32,815 nucleotides of DNA from Candidatus Hydrogenedens sp. (lineage in GTDB: Bacteria; Hydrogenedentota; Hydrogenedentia; Hydrogenedentales; CAITNO01): positions 144,425 to 177,239 of the forward strand of contig JAAYJV010000048.1 of the NCBI GenBank assembly GCA_012522755.1. The letters run 5' to 3'. Each line of letters begins with the position of its first letter. The first letter of the stretch is position 1. Under the pieces are notes generated by a model that was not told the origin of the DNA, ran no database searches, and saw only the letters and a program-made list of their open reading frames with translations. This document shows positions 14,601-21,381 of this stretch, one piece after another. The translations under genes and the position numbers were made by a program.

Positions 14601-15536
14601 CTATCGATTGGTGTGGCGGCGATCAACAAAAATGGTACTGACGCTGTTGACAGGCTGTGCTTTCTGACGAACCTGAGCGAGTACTTCAAACATTTTCTTG
14701 GCACTTTTGAAGCTGCGGAATTTGTTGTGAGCCACGCCGATGGCCAGTGCCATGATGGGCGCCTGCACTTCACGGCCGTCCCGGGCCAAAGCGGTGATAT
14801 AGCCTTTTTCCAACTCTTCAGCCGTGTAGAGCTGTTTGACCTCTTCGTCAAAAGTCTGGGCAAGAAGGGTGCAGAATCTTTCATGGTCTTCCATCTTCAG
14901 CATGACCACAAAATGCTGGCGACCCATATGAGCAATGGCTGTTTCATAAAAAGCCTGGGAACGGATAAGCCCGCTGATGAGCCCTGCAATGGTCTTGAGA
15001 GACTGTTCCTGAATTTCCGCACTGCGGCTCCGGCAATAGGCCTCAAAGCCCACCACATCCAGATAAACACAGGCAATGGCACTGTCACGGGCAAGCTGAT
15101 GATTGAGTTCCCGTTTGAAAGCTTCCGTGCCCATCATATTGGTGACACGGTTCACCTGAGCAAGAGAACCCAGCAAAGCATTGAGGGAGGTGATTTTATC
15201 CATGAGCCGTTCAAATTTGAAAGGTTTCACGAGATAGTCATCAGCGCCCTGCTCCATGCCGTGCACTATTTCCGGTTCTTCGCCCAGAGCTGTGAGCATG
15301 AGGACTGCACTGCGGTAAAGTTCAGGATCTTTGCGGATACGGCGACAGATCTGATAGCCCGTCTGACCGGGCAGCATGATATCAAGAAGAATGATATCGG
15401 GCTTGATCTGTTTGGCATACTCAAATGCGCCGTCCCCCGTGTGAATGGCAAAGGCCTGATGCTTTTCTTTGGTTAACTTGGTGCGAACCAGTTCAGCGAG
15501 ATCAACATCATCATCAACAATCAGTATTTTACTCAT
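14601..15536 (-). CDS. response regulator with degenerate GGDEF-like output domain
   Basis: A 311-residue protein. Residues 1-120 are a receiver domain with the acidic pair at Asp8-Asp10, phosphoacceptor Asp52 (DIILLDIMLPG), Thr82 and Lys104 (YLVKPF). Residues about 135-300 have the pattern of a GGDEF domain (CVYLDVVGFEAYC, then IAHMGRQHFVVML). The active-site signature is replaced by MGRQHF at residues 204-209, so diguanylate cyclase activity is very unlikely. It may bind a nucleotide or a partner protein instead. No histidine kinase lies nearby. It is first in an apparent two-gene unit with the aldo/keto reductase and is divergent from the Gfo/Idh/MocA gene across a 258-base region containing a foldable RNA. 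Confidence 0.87.
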   Translation of the reverse strand: MSKILIVDDDVDLAELVRTKLTKEKHQAFAIHTGDGAFEYAKQIKPDIILLDIMLPGQTGYQICRRIRKDPELYRSAVLMLTALGEEPEIVHGMEQGADDYLVKPFKFERLMDKITSLNALLGSLAQVNRVTNMMGTEAFKRELNHQLARDSAIACVYLDVVGFEAYCRSRSAEIQEQSLKTIAGLISGLIRSQAFYETAIAHMGRQHFVVMLKMEDHERFCTLLAQTFDEEVKQLYTAEELEKGYITALARDGREVQAPIMALAIGVAHNKFRSFKSAKKMFEVLAQVRQKAQPVNSVSTIFVDRRHTNR

Positions 15537-15576
15537 AAAAACACTTCCATCATAGAAAAAGTTACATTAATAATAT

Positions 15577-15658
15577 AATAAAACCTTCGGTGGTCACAAC
15601 CCACCTGAAGAATAGTAACCCCCGCATCTTAAGCAATGAAATCCGGGAGGGTTTTATT
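15577..15658. ncRNA. candidate structured RNA element in a divergent intergenic region
   Basis: AATAAAACC (15577-15585) pairs perfectly with GGTTTTATT (15650-15658) as a closing helix. Inside, CTTCGGTGG (15585-15593) pairs with CCACCTGAAG (15601-15610) with one bulged T and a 7-base loop. A weaker CCCG/CGGG stem (15621-15624 with 15644-15647) encloses CAT/ATG pairs. The three helices make a junction-like fold. It ends 136 bases before the plus-strand dehydrogenase and begins 41 bases before the minus-strand regulator, so strand is unresolved. It matches no riboswitch I recognise and could instead be a terminator-like hairpin set. Confidence 0.35.
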
Positions 15659-15794
15659 CCCTATCTATTTTATCATAAAATGAAGCTGTGTGGCATCTTG
15701 TCGCACAAAAGATTTTTTTTCTCTCAACTGTCCCGCAATATCCATTGAAGTCTCTTTAATCTCAGAGACTGGAAAGAGGAGCAACAAGAAGTTT

Positions 15795-16862
15795 ATGGCA
15801 AAACAATCACGTGTTCTGAAAGTGGGTCTGATCGGATCTGGTGCCATTGCCCGTGACCAGCACCTGCCGTACTGGCGCGAGCTGGAGGAGGAAGGTCGTG
15901 TCCGGGTTGTCGGTGTTTGTGATCTGATTAAAGAACGGCGGGAAAGAGAAGCAGCCAAGTGCGCTTCTGCAACGCCTTATGCCAGTTACAAGAAAATGCT
16001 GCAAGGGGAATCTTTTGACATTATTGATATCTGTACGCAGAACCGTGTTCACGCCCCGGCCGCCATTGCCGCCTCCGAAGCCGGCGCCCATGTGCTCGTG
16101 GAAAAACCCATGGCCATGAACAGCCGCGAATGTGAGGCCATGATTGCCGCTGCGAAGAAAGCGGGGAAAAAACTCATGGTCGCCCAGCACATGCGTTTCG
16201 AAGCCCGTGCGGAAAAGCTGAAAGAAGTGGTGGAGAGCGGAGCGCTGGGAGAAATCTATACAGCCGAAACCAAATGGCTGCGCCGTCGCGGAATTCCGGG
16301 CTGGGGACAGTTCCATATCAAAAAGGAATCTCTGGGCGGACCGCTCATCGATATCGGTGTCCATATGATGGATTTGTGTGTCTGGCTCATGGGTTCACCC
16401 AAACCTGTGGCTGCATCGGGCAAAGTATATCGCAAATTCGGTGACAGACCGGATCTTTTCAATGCGGACTGGGGCGTTCATTATCCCGCCAGAGAATTTG
16501 ATGTGGAAGACTACGCCACAGCACTCATCCGCTTTGAGAAGGGACTTACCATGCAGATGTCCGTTTCCTGGGCGGCCAATGTGCACGACGAAATTGAAAA
16601 CATGTTCATCCTCGGAGATAAAGGGGGTATCGGACTGAATCCCCTGGGCTATTTCAGTGCGGACCATTCCTCACTTTCCCACATGACTTGGGATTGGCTC
16701 TCGGAGGAAGATGGCCACCGTCGCGAAGTTCGGCATTTTTGTGAGTGTGTGGAAAAGGATCAGCCCGTCATGGTCAAGCCGGAAGAGTCATTGCACATTC
16801 AGAAGATCATTGACGCCATCTATGAATCCTCCCGACGCAATAAAGAAATAATCATCAAGTAA
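15795..16862 (+). CDS. Gfo/Idh/MocA family NAD(P)-dependent oxidoreductase
   Basis: A 355-residue protein. The start at 15795 is set by the Rossmann motif that follows (LKVGLIGSGAIARDQH). AGAGGAG sits upstream at about 15774 and CAAGAAG is closer. An in-frame upstream extension to 15690 is not credible because it holds no domain. Lys104 in VEKPMAM is the family's substrate lysine; Asp186 and His190 in DIGVHMMDLCVW are the usual C-terminal catalytic pair. Members oxidise or reduce hydroxyls of sugars, inositols and related compounds in the cytoplasm. No signal peptide is present. The specific substrate cannot be read from sequence, but carbohydrate catabolism fits the neighbourhood. A strong hairpin terminator follows 35 bases after the stop. 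Confidence 0.9.
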   Translation: MAKQSRVLKVGLIGSGAIARDQHLPYWRELEEEGRVRVVGVCDLIKERREREAAKCASATPYASYKKMLQGESFDIIDICTQNRVHAPAAIAASEAGAHVLVEKPMAMNSRECEAMIAAAKKAGKKLMVAQHMRFEARAEKLKEVVESGALGEIYTAETKWLRRRGIPGWGQFHIKKESLGGPLIDIGVHMMDLCVWLMGSPKPVAASGKVYRKFGDRPDLFNADWGVHYPAREFDVEDYATALIRFEKGLTMQMSVSWAANVHDEIENMFILGDKGGIGLNPLGYFSADHSSLSHMTWDWLSEEDGHRREVRHFCECVEKDQPVMVKPEESLHIQKIIDAIYESSRRNKEIIIK

Positions 16863-16896
16863 CTTTCCGGCTGAAGATTGTGAAGTGCATAAAGAA

Positions 16897-16942
16897 AGCC
16901 GGCGGTGATCCTTACTGGACTACCGCCGGCTGATTGTTTTTA
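16897..16942. terminator. bidirectional rho-independent terminator
   Basis: AGCCGGCGGT (16897-16906) pairs perfectly with ACCGCCGGCT (16922-16931), with a 15-base loop. It is followed by GATTGTTTTT on the plus strand and by TTTCTTTA on the minus strand. It lies between the convergent dehydrogenase and the exported protein gene and can serve both. Confidence 0.85.
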
Positions 16943-16951
16943 CAACAGAAT

Positions 16952-17509
16952 TTATTTGGCCAGGCGAAGAAGATTGCCTTCACCGGGGCGAACACGATCT
17001 TTGAATTTCATGAGATGGGGGACGTAGCGACGCTGTGCACGGCGGACATCACCTTTGATTTCCCGGACTTCCAGAGGCTTGGGAGGACCCGCAAGCTGCT
17101 GAGCCGCACTCAGATCGCCTGTCTGAGCCTCTCCGTTCAGAGTCATCTCGATGAACAGTGCGGCGAAATCTTCATAGCTCCGTTTCTTTTTCAAAGGGCC
17201 TTTGGGCGGAAGAGGGGCATAGACCATGCCGCGGGCCGTGTGATCGATAAACACGCCTGTACCGCAGATGGCTCCTTTGGTCCCTTTGCAGATGGATGCA
17301 GGAGGATGCTTATGGATACCACGGTGCAGACCGTCATGAGTCTTGGAGACAAGTTTGCGGAATCCCAGCCAGGGCCATTTGACGACACGCAGCGCCGGTT
17401 CTTCCGGATTTCCAAACTGACCTTCATAGGCCGGAGGGACGGCATAGCCTGACAGACAGAATGTCAGAGCCAGAAGAAGTGCAGCACTGATGATCTTTAT
17501 TTTGCTCAT
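16952..17509 (-). CDS. exported protein of unknown function
   Basis: A 185-residue protein. The start at 17509 is chosen because an AGGGAG site lies 7 bases upstream and a signal peptide follows (KIISAALLLALTFCLSGYA). The mature part is basic and rich in Pro and Lys (PLPPKGPLKKKRS) and includes a short hydrophobic, Cys-containing stretch (GAICGTGVFIDHTARG). No transmembrane segment or known domain is recognised after the signal. It probably acts in the periplasm or envelope. It is followed by the shared terminator and preceded, 110 bases upstream on the same strand, by the TPR membrane protein. Confidence 0.65.
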   Translation of the reverse strand: MSKIKIISAALLLALTFCLSGYAVPPAYEGQFGNPEEPALRVVKWPWLGFRKLVSKTHDGLHRGIHKHPPASICKGTKGAICGTGVFIDHTARGMVYAPLPPKGPLKKKRSYEDFAALFIEMTLNGEAQTGDLSAAQQLAGPPKPLEVREIKGDVRRAQRRYVPHLMKFKDRVRPGEGNLLRLAK

Positions 17510-17619
17510 CCTGAATCTCCCTTGGTTAGCACAGGGTGGCTTGAATTGAGTGCAACAGCTGAAAGACAATCTTTTCTTTTCCTTGTATTTTACACAAAAT
17601 CACTGTAAATGTAAACATT

Positions 17620-18615
17620 TTACTCTTCCTGCTGCGACGCATCTTCTTTTTCCGCCTCGGAAAGGGGGTTTTCAGGAGGAAGCTGTCGCTGCAGCAGGGC
17701 CCGGCGTTGCTCCCAAAAATCCATTTGCCGGTAAGGTGCCGGAGCACTGTCTTCATATAAATCAACGTTCACCTCACCATAAGCCATGCGCAGCCGTGTA
17801 AGATCCGCCTCGGCAAGAGAGCAAAAACGACTTTCAGGCATATCATCAGCAATACGCTTGAAAAGAGCCATGGCTTTATAAGGCTCGTCTAAAAAACTTT
17901 CATAAAGTTTACCCAGATTGTAGGCCGCTTCCGACCAGAAGTCAACATCTTCCTGAGCATGTTCAAGAACTTCCTGATACAGGGAAACGGCTTTTTCATA
18001 ATCTCCTTCGACGCGATACCAGCGTGCGATGATCTCCAGAGCCCGGGGACGTTGCATCAGGGATTCAGTCAGAACATCCAGGGCCTGCATCATCTTTCCT
18101 TCATGTAAAAGAAGATGAGCCTGCGTAATCGCAGGAGCTTCAGGGATCTTTGTTCCCACAGCTGTCAATCGCTGACTTCCCTGCCAGCTGATGGCGTTCA
18201 CCAGATTCATGGCATATTGAAAACATACGGGAATGAGGAAAAGAACCAGCCACATGAGCAGAGGCCCGCGCTCCTCCTGAGAACTGGTCCAGTACAAAAT
18301 GGAACTCACCAGAAAATAAAGGGAGAAGACCATGAAGAGCAAAGTGAAGGCAACAGAAACGGGCAGAGCCTCCTGATTCTCCAGCCATTTGCGTTTGATG
18401 AAAAAACTGATGCCCGCCAATTCCAGAAGAACGGCAAACAAGATGGCTATTTTCCACCAGGCGGGCATGAATATAATGGTCGAGGTTGTCGCCTCGGCCG
18501 CCTTTGAAGCAGCAAACATAAGCATGGAGCACGCTCCGTATCTAATGGCCAGAGCCAGCATGAAAAGCAAGAATATGCTTCCAACACATGGCGCATCCTC
18601 TTTTTCGCGTCTCAT
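17620..18615 (-). CDS. four-helix membrane protein with cytoplasmic or periplasmic TPR region
   Basis: A 331-residue protein. The N-terminal 140 residues hold about four hydrophobic segments (roughly residues 11-31, 46-72, 85-108 and 118-138). Residues about 165-290 are helical repeats of tetratricopeptide type (GDYEKAVSLYQEVLEHAQ; AAYNLGKLYESFLDEPYKAMALFKRIADDMP). The tail is acidic. TPR domains mediate protein contacts, so this may be an inner-membrane scaffold. No enzyme motif is present. The start has only a loose GAAGAGACGG ribosome site. No partner can be inferred from the neighbours. Confidence 0.7.
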   Translation of the reverse strand: MRREKEDAPCVGSIFLLFMLALAIRYGACSMLMFAASKAAEATTSTIIFMPAWWKIAILFAVLLELAGISFFIKRKWLENQEALPVSVAFTLLFMVFSLYFLVSSILYWTSSQEERGPLLMWLVLFLIPVCFQYAMNLVNAISWQGSQRLTAVGTKIPEAPAITQAHLLLHEGKMMQALDVLTESLMQRPRALEIIARWYRVEGDYEKAVSLYQEVLEHAQEDVDFWSEAAYNLGKLYESFLDEPYKAMALFKRIADDMPESRFCSLAEADLTRLRMAYGEVNVDLYEDSAPAPYRQMDFWEQRRALLQRQLPPENPLSEAEKEDASQQEE

Positions 18616-18693
18616 CCGTCTCTTCGGAAACCCAGAGGATATACAGAAGTATAGTCTCTTGAGCTTTCCAGTTCAATTGAAGGAGTGTTGCGG

Positions 18694-18905
18694 CGGTATG
18701 TCTTGGGACAAATAAGAGACTAAAAAGGATCAGGCGTTTCAGGGGAGTCGGACCGATCGCAGGTGGCGGCAGGGCATTTATGGTGGATCAGTGAACAAAG
18801 TGGAGGTGTTAAAATTATAGATCTTTTTATGTCGCCTGTATTTCTTCCGTGTGTTCTGTGATTTTAAAAAGATCATTTGGTAGCGGCTATGCTGCGCTGT
18901 GTTAC
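18694..18905 (+). repeat. dispersed repeat family A, copy 3 (long)
   Basis: Opens with ATGTCTTGGGA (18698-18708), passes through GTCGGACCGATCGC, GTGGATCAGTG, TTATAGATCTTTTT and CGCCTGTATTTCTTCCGTGTG, and ends with GCGGCTATGCTGCGCTGTG. The same block order is present on the minus strand at 4057-4305, except that the ATGTCTTGGGA block (4290-4300) is flipped relative to the rest. Confidence 0.65.
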
Positions 18906-18937
18906 TACCCGTCAACTTCCATTATTCTTTCGAAGAA

Positions 18938-19100
18938 GTCCATATTGCTGACTCTGCAAGCCACATACTTTCAAGATATTATGAGTCCTCGATTTGGCAA
19001 GGTGTCTTCAGATAATCACGAACAAATAATGCCTGAGGAAACCCTGAAAGACTTTGAGGTTTTCTCCTGGGAACGCCAATTTCCACATTGGCAGACAGCG
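18938..19100 (+). repeat. dispersed repeat family B, copy 1
   Basis: About 163 bases that align along their whole length with 32559-32724. Shared blocks include TTGCTGACTCTGCAAG, TACTTTCAAGATATT, TCCTCGATT and CAAATAATG, ending in a hairpin core identical in both. Middle positions have diverged, so the copies are old. Confidence 0.8.
19067..19094 (+). repeat. REP-like 28-bp hairpin core, copy 1
   Basis: Starts CTGGGAAC and contains the imperfectly symmetric core GCCAATTTCCACATTGGC (6-bp stem, 6-base loop). It is identical over 28 bases to the cores at 32691-32718 and, inverted, at 19225-19252. Confidence 0.88.
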
Positions 19101-19135
19101 CGTGTAATACGTAGATAATTTGTAAACAGTGCTTC

Positions 19136-19252
19136 GGCAACATACTTTCTGAGAATCATGAATCAACGAAGATTTTACGACCCCGTTAAATATCTACATG
19201 AGTCACGGTCTTTTCCCGGGTATCCTGCCAATGTGGAAATTGGCGTTCCCAG
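19136..19252. repeat. dispersed repeat family B, rearranged copy
   Basis: The left part (GGCAACATACTTTCTGAGAATCATGA) resembles the middle of family B in direct orientation. The right end is the 28-bp hairpin core in inverted orientation. It looks like a fragment joined to an oppositely oriented core. Confidence 0.5.
19225..19252 (-). repeat. REP-like 28-bp hairpin core, inverted copy
   Basis: The exact reverse complement of the cores at 19067 and 32691. With the core at 19067 it makes an inverted pair 130 bases apart that could also pair into a long cruciform. Confidence 0.88.
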
Positions 19253-19375
19253 GTAAGTCTCCGACGCTTTTCTGAACCTTTGTGTACACCTCTGACGTTC
19301 AGGTAAAAAACTTGTCTTCTTCGTGAAGCTTCGTGCACGACCTGCTTTCGTGGTAAAAGATTTTTCACTCGGTAG

Positions 19376-19440
19376 TTCTTGGTGTCCTCTGTGGTTAAAA
19401 GAGAAAAGCTAATTTCGTTGCGGCTATGTCGTGCTGTGAC
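19376..19440 (+). repeat. dispersed repeat family A, short copy 4
   Basis: GGTGTCCTCTGTGGTTAAAA followed by GAGAAAAGC and TTGCGGCTATG. It matches the right end of the long family A copies. Confidence 0.65.
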
Positions 19441-19506
19441 CTTCTCACGCTTTTTTGCTTTTCAAGGCCTGTGCAATGTATCCTTTTCAGGGAGAAAGTG
19501 CAGTAA

Positions 19507-19531
19507 AACCATGAGAACCCATTTCATGGTT
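19507..19531. promoter_or_regulatory. 8-bp inverted repeat upstream of yggS
   Basis: AACCATGA (19507-19514) and TCATGGTT (19524-19531) are perfect inverted arms around a 9-base spacer. A TATACT hexamer follows at 19539-19544. This could be an operator, but no matching -35 is clear. Confidence 0.25.
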
Positions 19532-19632
19532 GTCTGTCTATACTCCGATGGAAGAAGATATCCGAGGGGGAGGCATAAGGATTATTCCACCGCACAGGTC
19601 AGCTTGTCGACGGGGCTGAAATCAGGATTGTC

Positions 19633-20292
19633 ATGAAAGACCGCATAGCACATAATTTAAGAACCATCCGCCACAGAATCCAAGAGGCGGCTCTCCGTGT
19701 GAACCGTGATCCCGCCGGGATCACGCTTGTGGCCGTGACCAAAAGTGTGGGTGTTGATGAAATCCTGGCTCTCTATGAACAGGGAGTCCGTCATTTTGCC
19801 GAGAACCGGCTGGAAGCAGCACTGGAAAAAATACAATGCTGTCCCGCAGATATACACTGGCACTATCTCGCGCCCATCCAGACCCGCAAGGCCCGTGACG
19901 TGGTCGCTCATTTTTCCGTTGCAGAAGCTGTTGACAGAATCAAAGCGGCTCAGGCCCTTCAAAAGCGGTGTACTGAGCAGGACCGTCATCTGGAAATCTT
20001 TCTCGAAGCCAATATTTCAGGAGAAGAGAGCAAGCACGGATTTGAAGCGGAAGCGCTCCCCGAGGCTCTGGATGCTGTCCGTTCTCTGGATCGTCTCAGG
20101 GTGAAAGGCCTCATGACCATGGCCCCCTGGGGAGCGGAAGAGGAAATGCTCCGTCAGTGTTTTGGAGGACTCCGGCGCTTGAATGATACGCTGGGCCTGA
20201 GCGGATGCAGCATGGGCATGACCGATGATTTTGAGATTGCTGTTGAAGAAGGCTCCACGGAAGTACGCATCGGACGGGCCCTCTTTGAATAA
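19633..20292 (+). CDS. yggS: YggS/PLPBP family pyridoxal-phosphate homeostasis protein
   Basis: A 219-residue single-domain PLP-binding barrel without known catalysis; the family keeps pyridoxal phosphate and amino-acid pools in balance in the cytoplasm. Lys37 in VAVTKSV is the PLP lysine. GEESKHGF and the phosphate-binding tail SMGMTDDFEIAVEEGSTEVRIG are canonical. The usual WHFIGxLQxNK segment reads WHYLAPIQTRKAR here, a noticeable departure. AGGA 7 bases before the ATG sets the start. It is the first gene of the block leading to pheS, with a 77-base gap; a weak hairpin plus T-run at 20309-20329 may partly end the transcript. Confidence 0.92.
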   Translation: MKDRIAHNLRTIRHRIQEAALRVNRDPAGITLVAVTKSVGVDEILALYEQGVRHFAENRLEAALEKIQCCPADIHWHYLAPIQTRKARDVVAHFSVAEAVDRIKAAQALQKRCTEQDRHLEIFLEANISGEESKHGFEAEALPEALDAVRSLDRLRVKGLMTMAPWGAEEEMLRQCFGGLRRLNDTLGLSGCSMGMTDDFEIAVEEGSTEVRIGRALFE

Positions 20293-20308
20293 AAAGAAAG
20301 ACAAGACT

Positions 20309-20329
20309 GTTTCAGACTGAAAACTTTTT
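20309..20329 (+). terminator. weak hairpin with T-run after yggS
   Basis: GTTTC (20309-20313) can pair with GAAAAC (20319-20324) with one bulge, followed by TTTTT. The stem is A/T rich and short, so termination would be inefficient at best. Confidence 0.25.
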
Positions 20330-20369
20330 GTCAGAAACGATACAAGCTGATCAATCAAGGTGATTTCAC

Positions 20370-21380
20370 ATGAAAGAAGAATTTGTGCATATGGAGCAGG
20401 AAGCGCTTTCGCGTATCGCCGGGGCTCCTGATCTCAAAACGCTGGACGATGTACGTGTCGCTTTTCTGGGCCGAAAAGGTCAGATTACGGAAATACTCAA
20501 AGGCCTGGGCAATGCCTCTCCCGAGGAACGGCGCAGCCTGGGACAGACAGCGAACCAGCTCAAAGGGCGTGTTACGCAGGCTCTCGAAGAGCGCAAGGCT
20601 GTGCTGGAACAGGCGCTTCGCCAGGAAAAAGCCCAACAGCAACGGGTGGATCTCAGTCTGCCCGGTCGTGAAGCGCCCCGTGGCCAGGTTCACCTGCTGA
20701 ACCAGATTGCAGATGAAATTTCTGATATTTTCATTCAGATGGGTTTTCAACTGGCTCTTGGCCCCGATGTGGAAACGGAGTATTACAATTTTGATGCGCT
20801 GAACACTCCTGATGATCATCCGGCCCGTGATTCCCACGACACCTTTTTTGTGAAGCCGGGCGTTGTTTTGAGAACCCAGACTTCGCCTGTTCAGATCCGG
20901 ATCATGGAGCAGACCCGTCCCCCTGTGGCCATCATCGCCCCGGGGCGGGTATACCGTGTGGATCTGGATGCGACGCACAGCCCCATGTTTGTTCAGATGG
21001 AAGGATTGCTGGTTGATAAGGGCATAACTTTTTCTGATCTTAAAGGGACGCTGATGCATTTCATCCACAGCTTTTTCGGCCCGGATATACAAGTGCGTTT
21101 CCGCCCGCACTTTTTCCCCTTTACGGAGCCCAGCGCTGAGGTGGACATTCTCTGGACAGCCAAAGACCGGCATACGGGCGAGACCAAAAGCAAGTGGCTG
21201 GAGATTCTCGGCTGCGGAATGGTTCATCCTGAAGTGTTCAAAAACGTTTCTTACGACTATGAAGAATATTCCGGATATGCCTTCGGTCTCGGTATTGACC
21301 GCATCGCCATGGTGCGCCACGGGATCAGCAGTATCACTCACCTTTATGAAAATGACATGAGATTTTTGGAGCAGTTTTAA
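20370..21380 (+). CDS. pheS: phenylalanine--tRNA ligase alpha subunit
   Basis: A 336-residue catalytic subunit of the alpha2-beta2 enzyme that charges tRNA-Phe with phenylalanine. The N-terminal coiled coil (residues 1-90) binds tRNA and includes FLGRKGQITEILKGL. The class II catalytic core follows with GPDVETEYYNFDALNTPDDHPAR, motif 2 (GRVYRVDLDATHSPMF) and motif 3 (GYAFGLGIDRIAMVRHGI). The length is normal. AAGGTG lies 8 bases before the ATG. One base separates its stop from pheT, so translation is coupled. No T-box leader or attenuator-type peptide is seen in the 77 bases upstream. Confidence 0.97.
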   Translation: MKEEFVHMEQEALSRIAGAPDLKTLDDVRVAFLGRKGQITEILKGLGNASPEERRSLGQTANQLKGRVTQALEERKAVLEQALRQEKAQQQRVDLSLPGREAPRGQVHLLNQIADEISDIFIQMGFQLALGPDVETEYYNFDALNTPDDHPARDSHDTFFVKPGVVLRTQTSPVQIRIMEQTRPPVAIIAPGRVYRVDLDATHSPMFVQMEGLLVDKGITFSDLKGTLMHFIHSFFGPDIQVRFRPHFFPFTEPSAEVDILWTAKDRHTGETKSKWLEILGCGMVHPEVFKNVSYDYEEYSGYAFGLGIDRIAMVRHGISSITHLYENDMRFLEQF

Positions 21381-21381
21381 G

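Larger units (their letters stand above)
18616..19632. other. 1-kb gene-poor stretch packed with dispersed repeats
   Basis: I see no real gene here. The short open frames run through repeat copies and lack ribosome sites. In order: a family A copy (18694-18905), a family B copy (18938-19100), a partial and partly inverted family B copy (19136-19252), and a short family A copy (19376-19440). An 8-bp inverted repeat (19507-19531) then lies before yggS. Confidence 0.7.

Noticed and set aside
13962-15476. Long plus-strand open frame (504 codons) opposite the regulator and reductase
   Set aside because: It spans two well-supported minus-strand genes and their junction and has no domain.
18849-19118. 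Plus-strand open frame of 89 codons in the repeat stretch
   Set aside because: It runs through two repeat copies and lacks a ribosome site. Its WERQFPHWQ peptide comes from the hairpin core and appears also in an opposite-strand frame at 19186-19368 because the core is nearly symmetric.
19379-19636. Plus-strand open frame of 85 codons before yggS
   Set aside because: It starts in a repeat copy, overlaps the yggS start and has no recognisable features.
20293-20369. T-box or attenuation leader for pheST
   Set aside because: The 77-base gap has no T-box sequence, no Phe-rich leader peptide and only a weak hairpin.
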